Shown piece by piece: positions 8,461 through 15,499 of a stretch of 23,030 nucleotides of DNA; the first letter of the stretch is position 1, and each line of letters starts with the position of its first letter. Origin of the DNA: Chloroflexota bacterium. GTDB lineage: Bacteria > Chloroflexota > Ktedonobacteria > Ktedonobacterales > Ktedonobacteraceae. A program made the translations under genes and the position numbers. The notes beneath the pieces are model-generated. The model saw only the letters and a program-made list of their open reading frames with translations. It was not told the DNA's origin and searched no databases. The DNA lies in the NCBI GenBank assembly GCA_902812455.1, contig CADDZH010000085.1, forward strand, positions 1-23,030, written 5' to 3'.

Positions 8461-8488
8461 TAGACACCTCCTTCCAATATGGTACAAT
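8461..8488 (+). promoter_or_regulatory. Promoter of the FadR-family regulator gene
   Basis: TAGACA (8461-8466) and TACAAT (8483-8488) are separated by 16 bases; each hexamer has one mismatch to the sigma-70 consensus. Predicted transcription starts near 8495, which leaves a leader of about 180 bases before the regulator's ATG. Confidence 0.6.
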
Positions 8489-8495
8489 GGTAGTG

Positions 8496-8512
8496 GATGA
8501 TGTCCTATCATC
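8496..8512. promoter_or_regulatory. Candidate operator GATGAT-N5-ATCATC
   Basis: A perfect 6-bp inverted repeat with a 5-base spacer begins at the predicted transcription start of the regulator gene. It lies in the divergent region between regulator and carboxylase-like operon, the usual place for the operator of a self-regulating GntR protein. Binding is inferred only from position and symmetry. Confidence 0.45.
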
Positions 8513-8562
8513 AGACAATAGAATCGTACTGAGAAATTGCCTTTTTGTCAAGGGATATGTAG

Positions 8563-8656
8563 TTGGTGATTCCCCATATCCTCCACAGGCAAGGAAATGA
8601 GGGCAGGGGCTATGCTTCGCCACCGGTCACCATGGCCTGCTATGGGGAATCACCAA
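8563..8656. repeat. Perfect 16-bp inverted repeat in the regulator leader
   Basis: TTGGTGATTCCCCATA (8563-8578) is repeated in exact reverse complement at 8641-8656, with 62 bases between the arms. The second arm ends 17 bases before the regulator's start codon. A TAGTTGG heptamer also occurs beside each arm (8560-8566 and 8658-8664). The arms could pair in the leader RNA, forming a long-range stem next to a weak ribosome site, or could be paired protein-binding sites that allow looping. No other gene is seen in the 312 bases between 8362 and 8673. Confidence 0.8.
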
Positions 8657-8673
8657 ATAGTTGGATGGAACGC

Positions 8674-9405
8674 ATGGCGAATAAAAAAGAGAAGGAAGCA
8701 CTGTTCGAACCTATTGAGACGCCCAAGCGCAACTTCGAGATCATCGAGGCGAGCATACGGCGGGAGATCTACAATGGCACGCTAGTTCCCGGCCAGAAAT
8801 TACCGAATGAGTTTGAGCTGGCGCGGCAGTTCAATGTGGGAAGATCGGCGGTGCGCGAGGCACTGAAGGTGCTGGAGCTGGCCGGTCTGCTCGTCGTGCG
8901 CCGGGGCTATAACGGCGGTACGTTCGTCGCGCCCCCCGATTTTGAAGAGGTCAGCGAAGTCATTACGCTCACCTTCCAGCCCGGCAATATGGCTCTTGAC
9001 GAGTTGCTCGAAGCCTGCCGGACAATAGGGACACGCGCAGCCGAACTGGCCGCCTCTCGTGCGAGCGAGCTAGAAATCAGTGACCTGGAAGAATTAGTGC
9101 AGCGGATCGAGCAGTGTGTGCATATCCCGGCGCGCTACCTCACCGCCATTGTCGATTTTCATCTGACCGTGACAGAGATGGCGCATAACTCGGTCTACAC
9201 GCTCGCCCTGCAAGCCATGCGCAATACCCTCATCCAGGAACTCAACCATCTCATCAGTGATCAGGAGCTTCGCACAACCATTATCGTTGACCTGAAAAAT
9301 ATCTACAAAGCGATCTCCGACCATGACTCCCGGCAGGCCAGGCAAATGATGCTGGCACACCTGAGTCATCTCGAACAACGACTGGCGGGGGAAAAGGCAA
9401 CATGA
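8674..9405 (+). CDS. FadR-subfamily GntR transcriptional regulator
   Basis: This 243-residue protein has a GntR winged helix at about residues 20-85 (LPNEFELARQFNVGRSAVRE, then a RRGYNGGTFV wing) and an all-helical FCD ligand domain at about 100-235. In the FCD domain FHLTVTEMAHN and the final MLAHLSHLEQRL are typical. The common 'EH-x-x-I' histidine is replaced (DLKNIYKAI), so the usual metal site may be incomplete. The gene is divergent from the carboxylase-like operon and most likely controls it and itself, responding to a substrate or CoA intermediate. ATG at 8674 is chosen by family start; ATG 8665 and TTG 8563 are in frame, but the latter would translate the inverted-repeat leader. The ribosome site is weak (GGAA). 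The natural end of the protein lies exactly where homology of the convergent truncated permease stops. Confidence 0.9.
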   Translation: MANKKEKEALFEPIETPKRNFEIIEASIRREIYNGTLVPGQKLPNEFELARQFNVGRSAVREALKVLELAGLLVVRRGYNGGTFVAPPDFEEVSEVITLTFQPGNMALDELLEACRTIGTRAAELAASRASELEISDLEELVQRIEQCVHIPARYLTAIVDFHLTVTEMAHNSVYTLALQAMRNTLIQELNHLISDQELRTTIIVDLKNIYKAISDHDSRQARQMMLAHLSHLEQRLAGEKAT

Positions 9406-10198
9406 GCAGGGTCTGAGCGAGGCTAAAACCTTGCGGCAGGCTGTATCCATGTTTCACCGCCTGCGGAATCACCTGGTTGAAGGGCACCCCTTTATTGTGG
9501 AGCGCAAAGCTGTCCCAGGCAGTGGGGATATGGCTACCTGCAAAAAGCAGCAGCAGGAATGCCAGGAGAACACTTCCTCCAGCGAAGAGAAAGAATACTT
9601 TTTGCCAGCGCCAGAACCCATGAGCGCCCAGGATCAACAGCACGGCAAAGCCGATGTTGATCAGCAGGCCGATAAGCAGCACCCACCACTGGGCGGTGAT
9701 GCCCAGAAGAGGGAAGGAGGCCAGCAAATTGTTGCTCAAGGTGATCCAGAAGACCTGCCCGCTGACGACTCCAATGGTGGAGAAGGCGACAGGGACAGCA
9801 AACGTCAGCGCAAACCAGGCATTAAAGCCGATCCAAAAGAAAATAAGCCACATCCCCTGACTCCATCCGAGCAACCAGCCCAGGAAAGGATGCAACGTGC
9901 GGCTGACGAACACGTAGTCGCCGCCGGAGCGAGGCATGGCCGCAGCAAACGTGGAATACACCCATAGCAGGGTAAAGGCCATGAGGATGGTACCAATGAT
10001 GACTGCAAGCAGCATATTGCCCTGGGGAAAGTAAGCTGGCGCTTGCAAAAACAGGAGGACGGCTCCCACGGCAATATTCATGCCGAAGGTATTCATGATG
10101 AACGCATCGAGCAGCGATACTTCCCGTACAAGGCCTGTCGCATTGCGTAGGAACGTCTTCCCTTGACTGCCTTCCATAGCTGAAGAAGCCTTACTCAT
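9281..10198 (-). pseudogene. APC-family permease truncated to its N-terminal half
   Basis: The ATG at 10198 opens a protein beginning like the two full permeases in this window (RNATGLVRE, then AMPRSGGDYVFVSR), with hydrophobic helices matching the first half of that family. The full copies have 524 and 542 residues. Here the homology runs for about 264 residues to FSLAQTL and stops at 9406. The remaining 41 codons are simply the antisense of the last part of the FadR-family gene. Roughly the last five or six membrane segments are missing, so transport is not expected. The start is intact: it follows the HutC-type regulator by two bases, with a ribosome site inside that gene's end, so it was probably a regulator-permease operon. 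A shortened functional protein is possible but less likely. Confidence 0.8.
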
Positions 10199-10200
10199 GG

Positions 10201-11028
10201 TTATGCACTCTCCTCTCTGCCCGGCGCGCCAATGAGATGCAAGACGCGCTCATCGCGCCGGAAGCTTTCAATGGTGAAACGAAACCGATCGGCCCGGTAA
10301 AGAACCTGGGAGAATTCCACAAACTGGCCGTTGACATCGTAGGTACTTCCCGCTACTTGCAGCAGCGGCGTTCCAGGAGGGATAGCGAACAGGGATGCCT
10401 GCGCGCTGCGAGAGCGGACGACCTCAATCAAACTTTCTGCCCGCGCCAGGACGATGCCGTAGCGCTCTTCTAATGTCCTGTACAGTGAGCGATTCTGGAG
10501 ATCAAGTTGTTCAAGTCCTGGCACAACGTGAACAGGAAGGTAGGAGGAGAGCAGCGCCACGGCCTCCCTCTCGATCAAAGCGAGGCGCTGGAGAAAGAAG
10601 AACGGCTGATCTTTTGGCACATCTGGTGGCAGTGCTGCCTGGATGAAAGCGGGGGCGCTGCCTGTGCGCTGCTCGATGATGCGCAGGACCGCAAGCAAGC
10701 CTTTGGCCCGCATGCTCTCAGTGAAGCTGGAAAGGATGTTGATCTTCTCGGTGACTTTCTCTTCGCACACGAAGGTGCCACGCCCCGGTACACGGTAGAG
10801 GTATCCCTCTTTGACAAGGTCAAGAATGGCTTGCCGCACCGGGGCAAGGCTGATACCAAAACGGGCCGCGTACTCGCGCTCCTGTAAAAGTTGCTGGCCG
10901 GGCAAGAGCTCGCCTCGTTCAATACAACCAAGTAAGTAGGTGCGCACCTGCTGGTGCAGGGGAATAGGTGCGTCTCGCTGTATTGGTTGCACTTCTGTCT
11001 GGCGTATGGGTTGGAACGAAGATGCCAT
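10201..11028 (-). CDS. HutC/UTRA-type GntR transcriptional regulator
   Basis: This 275-residue repressor has an N-terminal GntR winged helix at about residues 20-90 (PIPLHQQVRTYL, LLPGQQLLQEREYAARFGIS, then VPGRGTFV). A UTRA sensor domain occupies about 105-265, ending with the typical FVEFSQVLYRADRFRFTIES. UTRA domains bind small ligands such as sugars, amino acids or histidine-pathway intermediates. It precedes the truncated permease by two bases and probably regulated it with itself. A strong promoter with a palindrome over the -10 lies upstream. With the permease broken, its present target is unclear; it may still act on other operons. The start ATG at 11028 has GAGAGGA about 11 bases upstream. 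Confidence 0.9.
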   Translation of the reverse strand: MASSFQPIRQTEVQPIQRDAPIPLHQQVRTYLLGCIERGELLPGQQLLQEREYAARFGISLAPVRQAILDLVKEGYLYRVPGRGTFVCEEKVTEKINILSSFTESMRAKGLLAVLRIIEQRTGSAPAFIQAALPPDVPKDQPFFFLQRLALIEREAVALLSSYLPVHVVPGLEQLDLQNRSLYRTLEERYGIVLARAESLIEVVRSRSAQASLFAIPPGTPLLQVAGSTYDVNGQFVEFSQVLYRADRFRFTIESFRRDERVLHLIGAPGREESA

Positions 11029-11067
11029 ATGTAAGCAGTCCTCTCTGCCCGCGAAAGCGATTATTGT

Positions 11068-11103
11068 TTATAATATTATAATATAATGATGTTATGAATT
11101 CAA
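11068..11103 (-). promoter_or_regulatory. Promoter and probable auto-operator of the HutC-type regulator gene
   Basis: On the minus strand TTGAAT (11103-11098), a 17-base spacer and a perfect TATAAT (11080-11075) form a good promoter. The -10 lies inside a perfect 14-bp palindrome, TTATAATATTATAA (11068-11081). A repressor bound there would block transcription directly. AT-rich palindromes can occur by chance, so the operator role is inferred. Confidence 0.6.
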
Positions 11104-11187
11104 GCCTGTTTATCTGTTTTCTTCAGGGGGCTCGGCGCTCCGGCAAAGATGGAAAGCAATAACCGAAGTTTTGAGGGGGAAGCCCGG

Positions 11188-11931
11188 TTAATGTTCCTCT
11201 GGCAGTTCGTACCAGCGTACGCGCTCACCCACTATAGCGCGGGCCTTCCAGGACAAGGATTTGGGGCGCGTTTCTATGGCAGAGGCTAAGCGATCGATGC
11301 GCTCAACGACATAGGAGGGGAAGTCGTGCTCAAGCACATATGCTCTGATCTTCTGCAGGTTGATTTCCAGCGTTTTGTATAATCCCCAGTCACCGGCCGT
11401 CAACTCACTGATATACCCTACATTAATGCCGTGGTCATCGCCGGTAAGGTCATGATCATAAAACACGGCTATCACATCGATAATGTCCTTGTGATTGATC
11501 TCTACAACCTGCAGCTTGGTCAGGAGAAGATCCGCAATGGGCACAGTGTACGGCTCAATGTTCAGGCGAGAACGGAAATCCAGCGTATGGCACATTTGCA
11601 TGCGATCCAGGAAAATGTCCACCTGCCGCCCGTGCTCTTCATCCCAGAACAGCAGGCGCTGGTGCCCATGCAATGCATTAAACGTTTTATTGCTCATATA
11701 GCCCAGCCTGGTAAACAAGGCTTTGGTTTTGCCGCTCCACTTTGCCAGGGTCACGAAATCCAGATCCCCGTAGGTGCGTTGTAGCAGCTCCTGGGAATGT
11801 GTACTTGGGCACTGGAAGTAGATCGCCAGCCCACCAAGCAAACGCAGGGGGAAGCCTTCCGCCTTGGCAGCATCTATAATACGCAAAGCTTCTTCTTTAA
11901 TATCTGCAAGCGGAGTTGCAGTCTCATTCAT
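11188..11931 (-). CDS. Stand-alone nucleotidyltransferase-fold protein
   Basis: This 247-residue protein carries the nucleotidyltransferase signature: LLGGLAIYF (residues 31-39) with the Gly-Gly pair, YGDLDFV (54-60) giving Asp56 and Asp58, and RQVDIFLD (102-109) giving the third acidic residue, Asp105. All three metal-binding carboxylates are present, so it may be active. The layout resembles AbiEii-like and aminoglycoside-type nucleotidyltransferases, but I cannot place it in a defined subfamily. No antitoxin-like partner is adjacent, so a toxin-antitoxin role has no support here. The ATG at 11931 follows an AAAGAGG site by about 7 bases. It lies 53 bases after the metallophosphoesterase gene and is probably cotranscribed with it. 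Substrate unknown. Confidence 0.7.
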   Translation of the reverse strand: MNETATPLADIKEEALRIIDAAKAEGFPLRLLGGLAIYFQCPSTHSQELLQRTYGDLDFVTLAKWSGKTKALFTRLGYMSNKTFNALHGHQRLLFWDEEHGRQVDIFLDRMQMCHTLDFRSRLNIEPYTVPIADLLLTKLQVVEINHKDIIDVIAVFYDHDLTGDDHGINVGYISELTAGDWGLYKTLEINLQKIRAYVLEHDFPSYVVERIDRLASAIETRPKSLSWKARAIVGERVRWYELPEEH

Positions 11932-11984
11932 CAAAGACCTCTTTCTGCCTATGAAGATTGTTATAGATTATATCCCAGATGTGT

Positions 11985-12950
11985 TCATCCTGTAATAAGT
12001 TGATAATTTAAGAGCTTGTTCCCTTTCAAATTGACGAGCGCGGCCCGTAAATTGCCATCCCCGTATTCACTACCCGGATTCATGCATACTGTACGGCCCA
12101 ATTTGCTGACTGCTCGCGATTCATGCACGTGCCCATGAAGTGAGACGAGCGGCTGGTAGCGTTCGATGGCGGCACGCACAGCCTTGCTACCCACAGGGCC
12201 GGTCGCCACATCTCCGGCCACAACGATAGGTTTCAGATTGTCATCGAGCAATGGAGCGGTATCCAGGCCACTTGCGTAGGGCGGCACGTGAATGTTGAAT
12301 ACGGCCCGTTCGGGAGCGTGTAGCTGGCTCGCCATGCCTTCAATAAATACACCAAGCTCTTCATCGGGAATATCGCGTGGTGCGTGCCAGGGAGTGGTAT
12401 TGGCAAAGCCAGCGCTGATCATCTCATGCTCATCGTCAAGCATGACAACACGACCCTCCGGCATTTCGACATATGAGGCCTGCTTGAGCACATCAACGAT
12501 TTCCGGCTCGTCATCATTGCCTGCATCGATAAAACAGCGCACACCACTTCCCTGCAGTCGTTCTTCAGCTATCTCGCACCAGCGCTCGACGCTCTCTACC
12601 ATCAAGCGTGTGAAGAGCCTGTCAACAAGCGCGCGATCGGCTTCCATTGCGGCCAGCTCTTCTGGCGTTGTGCGGTAGGGATAAGCCCCTGCATGACGTA
12701 TCTTCCGCTCAAACGCAGCCAGCGCTTCTCCGGAATCGAGCGTTGCTGTCTCGCCGAGAAATGTCGCCCGGTAGCGCTCTGCTACCGGGCCAGGCTGGCG
12801 CACAATGGGCACCAGAGCCTTACCGGTGATATCGCCGCCGAGAATGAGTACATTCGCCTGGTAGAATTTCGCGGCATTTATGAATTTCATAAAACAGCGT
12901 TCCGAGCCATGAATATCGGTTGCAAAGAAGATCGTAGTACGGCTGCTCAT
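11985..12950 (-). CDS. Calcineurin-like metallophosphoesterase (copy 1)
   Basis: This 321-residue protein has the full metallophosphoesterase motif set: DIH (Asp12, His14), GGD (Asp40), GNDD (144-147), a His in NIHVPP (221) and GHVH (273-276). These residues bind two metal ions and hydrolyse a phosphate ester. No signal peptide or membrane segment is seen, so it acts in the cytoplasm. It is a clear paralogue of the protein at 19065-20012, sharing for example NAAKFYQANVL, AAIERYQPLV and the MNPGS/INPGS ending. It is followed by the nucleotidyltransferase-fold gene and lies downstream of the SDR gene, separated by a repeat element. Substrate unknown; sugar phosphate, nucleotide or cyclic nucleotide are all possible. 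The start has a GAGAGG site 8 bases upstream. Confidence 0.85.
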   Translation of the reverse strand: MSSRTTIFFATDIHGSERCFMKFINAAKFYQANVLILGGDITGKALVPIVRQPGPVAERYRATFLGETATLDSGEALAAFERKIRHAGAYPYRTTPEELAAMEADRALVDRLFTRLMVESVERWCEIAEERLQGSGVRCFIDAGNDDEPEIVDVLKQASYVEMPEGRVVMLDDEHEMISAGFANTTPWHAPRDIPDEELGVFIEGMASQLHAPERAVFNIHVPPYASGLDTAPLLDDNLKPIVVAGDVATGPVGSKAVRAAIERYQPLVSLHGHVHESRAVSKLGRTVCMNPGSEYGDGNLRAALVNLKGNKLLNYQLITG

Positions 12951-12958
12951 TCTGGGTC

Positions 12959-13015
12959 CTCTCTATATTAGGCTGTCAATATTCACGTGACCAGTGGCAT
13001 GTAGAGTGCCAATTA
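12959..13015 (-). promoter_or_regulatory. Short symmetric motifs upstream of metallophosphoesterase copy 1
   Basis: The 60 bases ahead of the gene contain TCACGTGA (an 8-bp palindrome) and GGCA-N7-TGCC. A TTGACA is present but has no -10 at the right distance; a TAATAT with a TGGTCA 17 bases upstream is the better but weak candidate. I see no firm promoter here, though the gap and repeat element suggest transcription restarts. Confidence 0.2.
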
Positions 13016-13042
13016 TGAAGATGAACAACATCATTTACTCAT

Positions 13043-13110
13043 GTCATGCTGAGCGCAGCGAAGCATCTGGATGTCCATCAAGAGGGATCCTGAGCGAAGC
13101 GAAGGATGAC
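13043..13110. repeat. REP-like pair of short hairpin units
   Basis: Two related 25-base units, GTCATGCTGAGCGCAGCGAA and following (13043-13068) and GGATCCTGAGCGAAGCGAAG and following (13085-13110), share a GAGCG(A/C)AGCGAAG core. Each is bounded by its own short inverted ends (ATGCT/AGCAT and ATCCT/AGGAT). The whole element also has inverted outer ends, GTCAT and ATGAC. This is the form of a dispersed intergenic palindrome. It lies in the 192-base gap between the SDR gene and the metallophosphoesterase gene, which otherwise contains no gene. Confidence 0.6.
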
Positions 13111-13132
13111 AACCCATAGAGTCCTTAAGCCG

Positions 13133-13146
13133 TTGAGGTTCCTCAA
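13133..13146 (-). terminator. Small hairpin overlapping the SDR stop codon
   Basis: TTGAGG-TT-CCTCAA forms a 6-bp inverted repeat that includes the TGA stop of the SDR gene. There is no T-run after it in the direction of transcription, so it is not a standard intrinsic terminator. It may protect the 3' end of the operon transcript together with the REP-like element. Confidence 0.3.
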
Positions 13147-13928
13147 AACATGATGGCACCGCCCGTTACATTGATGGCCTGCCCCGTCATGTACGCGGCA
13201 CGATCGCTCAGCAGGAACACAACTACACGCGCCACATCCTCTGGTTCTTCCAATCTTCCCAGCGGAATAGCGCGCAGGTAGTCCTGTCGCACCTCTTCGG
13301 GTGTGATCCCACGCAGCTTGGCCTCCCAGATGACTTCGCGCTCTTGCATGGAGGTTCGCACGTATCCCGGACAGACGGCATTGACCCGGATGCCTTGTGC
13401 CGCTGTTTCGAGTGCGAGCGCTTGTGTAAAGCCGATCACGGCGAACTTCGATGCTGAATAGTGAGCCAGGAACGGAGCTGCCTTCTTTCCGGCCATTGAG
13501 GCGGTATTGACGATGCTACCACCCCGGCCCTGGCGAAGCAAGTAGCGCACCTCGGCCTGGCAGCAGAGGAAAACGCCCTTCGCATTGACATCCATGTTGA
13601 AATTCCAGTCGTCTTCCGTGAGATCAACTACTCGCGCCATTGACGAGACGCCAGCATTATTGACGGCCAGTTCCAGGCCTCCAAGACGACTCGCAGCCTC
13701 CTCGATCCGTGCCATCATACCGGCAGCATCACGCACATCGAGTTGACCGGCAAAAACGTGCGCTCCCGCTCGAAGGCCCTCTGCCTCTCTGGTCACCTCT
13801 CGCGCTGACCTTTCATCGAGATCCGTGACATACAGGTCTGCCCCCTCGCGAACCATTTCTAGTGCAATGGCCCGGCCAATACCTGTGCCTGCGCCCGTAA
13901 TAAATCCTCGCAAACCGGCGAGCAGCAT
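13143..13928 (-). CDS. Short-chain dehydrogenase/reductase (SDR)
   Basis: This 261-residue classical SDR uses NAD(P) to oxidise an alcohol or reduce a ketone. The Rossmann motif TGAGTGIG is at 11-18, NNAG at 90-93, and the catalytic tetrad is Asn115, Ser144, Tyr157 and Lys161 (YSASK). An aspartate after the second strand (VTDLD, residue 36) suggests NAD rather than NADP. The C-terminal GQAINVTGGAIMF is typical of sugar or polyol dehydrogenases of this class. A strong AAGGAGGGG site precedes the ATG at 13928. It is the last gene of the DeoR-led operon, 71 bases after the kinase gene, with a 7-bp hairpin in the gap. The substrate is probably the polyol or sugar handled by the operon, or a product of it. 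Confidence 0.92.
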   Translation of the reverse strand: MLLAGLRGFITGAGTGIGRAIALEMVREGADLYVTDLDERSAREVTREAEGLRAGAHVFAGQLDVRDAAGMMARIEEAASRLGGLELAVNNAGVSSMARVVDLTEDDWNFNMDVNAKGVFLCCQAEVRYLLRQGRGGSIVNTASMAGKKAAPFLAHYSASKFAVIGFTQALALETAAQGIRVNAVCPGYVRTSMQEREVIWEAKLRGITPEEVRQDYLRAIPLGRLEEPEDVARVVVFLLSDRAAYMTGQAINVTGGAIMF

Positions 13929-13966
13929 GGATACCCCTCCTTCTACTGGTACTGGTAAGATAGCAG

Positions 13967-13983
13967 CCAGAACGAGGTTCTGG
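13967..13983 (-). other. Intercistronic hairpin between kinase and SDR genes
   Basis: CCAGAAC-GAG-GTTCTGG is a perfect 7-bp stem with a 3-base loop. No T-run follows it, so it is more likely an RNA-stability or processing element than a terminator. Confidence 0.35.
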
Positions 13984-13999
13984 TCATGTTGCCTCCCAT

Positions 14000-15496
14000 C
14001 TACCCTGTGCTATCAAGCTTGCCAAGCTCCGGCAACAGCGTTTGCAGCCGCAGGTAGAGATCGCGATACAGTGCAAAGCCCTTGCGGTAGCGCTCGGCAT
14101 CTGCGTATCGAGGCCCGTAGAGCGGCCCCTGAACGATGAAGCGCTGGATTTGGTTCCAATCATCAAACAGACCTGTTCCCATTGCCGCGACATAGGCTGC
14201 ACCGAGCGCGGAAGTAGCTTCACCTCCGACGACCTGTAGCGGCTGATTCACCACATCCGCTGCAATCTGCATCCAGAGCTTGCTCCGGCTGCCGCCATCG
14301 GCGGCACACAGGCGCCTGATCGGGCGTCCGGCTTCCCGGAGCAAGGCGAGGTGATGCGCAAATCCGTAACACACCGCTTCCAGCACAGCGCGGTAGAGAT
14401 GAGCCCGTGTGTGGTGTAGCATGACACCGGCGAACACGCCGCGAGCGCTGGCATCGAAGATGGGAGTTTTCTCGCCTAGAAAGTAAGGTAGTACGACGAT
14501 ACCGCCAGAGCCGGCAGGAATTACTTCTGCCTCTGCATCAAGTGCGGCCAGAGGCATGCCGCCTGCCAGTTCCCTGGCAAACCACTTGACCAGCGAGCCG
14601 CTTGCAGCCATGCAGCCATTGATGAGCGTCAAGCCGGGAATATCGTGGTAGTCAAAATAGAAATGCGGATCGGGGTTGGGACGGCTGTCACAGTACAGGA
14701 TATCGCCAGCACCCCCAAACTTCAGCAGCACGTCGCCACTCTGCGTAAGGCCGGCGGCAAGCGCTGCGGCAACGTGATCGGCGCTGCCCGCTACGACCGG
14801 CGTTCCCGCTCTCAGGCCCATCTGCCTGGCAACCTCTTCGCTGACACCGCCCACGATCTCGGTTGGACGCCGAACTCGCGGCAGAATGCTCTTATCGATC
14901 CCCGCATGCTCCAGGTAGGGTATGTGCCAGCGATGCTCTCGCACATCATACAGCCCGCTCTCCGCGGCCCAGTTTTCTTCGAGAGAGAGCTGGCCCGTCA
15001 GGCGATAGACGATGAAATCGTAAGAACCACACAGGCTAGCCACTTGCTTCATCACATGAGGCTCATGCTTGAGTAGCCAGCGCCACTTGGGATCAATATT
15101 CTGCTGGTTGGGCATCCCGCCAGTGATCGAGAAAAACTCCTGCGGGTCAATTTCTGCTCGCAGCTCCTCCACTTCGGCCACCGTTCGCGCATCATTCTGC
15201 TGGATGCTCCGTCGCAGCGGCTTACCAGAGGAATCCAGCAATACCATCGCCGGGACCATGCCCGAAACACCGATACCCGCAACACGTTCAGCAGGAACGT
15301 TGTGCAGTAATTCCCGGATGGCTTCGATGGTTGTTGTCCACCAGCGCTCTGGCTCCTCCTCAGCCCAACCGGGATACGGCGAGAGCAACTTGTGAGGTCG
15401 CTCTGCCTGAGCAACCACACCACGCTCTCGTTCCAACACAACAGCTTTGAGCGCGGTTGTGCCGACATCAATACCGAGCACATATATTCCGTTCAT
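14000..15496 (-). CDS. FGGY-family carbohydrate kinase
   Basis: This 498-residue protein has the two-domain ASKHA kinase layout: phosphate-1 loop LGIDVGTTALK at residues 7-17, GIGVSGM (74-80), catalytic Asp240 in GSADHVAAALAAG, the FGGAGDIL phosphate-2 region at 260-267, and a C-terminal adenosine motif with DGGSRSKLWMQIAADV. It should use ATP to phosphorylate a sugar or polyol in the cytoplasm. Length and motifs are close to xylulokinase-like members, but FGGY kinases with erythritol, erythrulose, ribulose or other substrates look alike, so no substrate is assigned. It starts three bases after the BtpA-like stop with a GAGGA site overlapping that gene's end, so the two are tightly coupled. 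Confidence 0.93.
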   Translation of the reverse strand: MNGIYVLGIDVGTTALKAVVLERERGVVAQAERPHKLLSPYPGWAEEEPERWWTTTIEAIRELLHNVPAERVAGIGVSGMVPAMVLLDSSGKPLRRSIQQNDARTVAEVEELRAEIDPQEFFSITGGMPNQQNIDPKWRWLLKHEPHVMKQVASLCGSYDFIVYRLTGQLSLEENWAAESGLYDVREHRWHIPYLEHAGIDKSILPRVRRPTEIVGGVSEEVARQMGLRAGTPVVAGSADHVAAALAAGLTQSGDVLLKFGGAGDILYCDSRPNPDPHFYFDYHDIPGLTLINGCMAASGSLVKWFARELAGGMPLAALDAEAEVIPAGSGGIVVLPYFLGEKTPIFDASARGVFAGVMLHHTRAHLYRAVLEAVCYGFAHHLALLREAGRPIRRLCAADGGSRSKLWMQIAADVVNQPLQVVGGEATSALGAAYVAAMGTGLFDDWNQIQRFIVQGPLYGPRYADAERYRKGFALYRDLYLRLQTLLPELGKLDSTG

Positions 15497-15499
15497 GAC

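Noticed and set aside
8362..8511. Upstream in-frame extension of the first HyuA-type gene
   Set aside because: It adds 50 residues without family similarity and would cover the ribosome site and probable promoter; the ATG at 8361 has a GGGAGG site and starts at the conserved DVGGT region.
8563..8673. TTG-initiated extension of the FadR-family regulator
   Set aside because: It would translate both arms of the 16-bp inverted repeat and has no ribosome site; family members start close to the winged helix.
11188..11931. AbiEii-type toxin of a toxin-antitoxin pair
   Set aside because: No AbiEi-like or other antitoxin gene is adjacent; the neighbour is a metallophosphoesterase.
12951..13000. TTGACA as the -35 of the metallophosphoesterase gene
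   Set aside because: No acceptable -10 lies 15-19 bases after it; the sequence there is the ribosome site.
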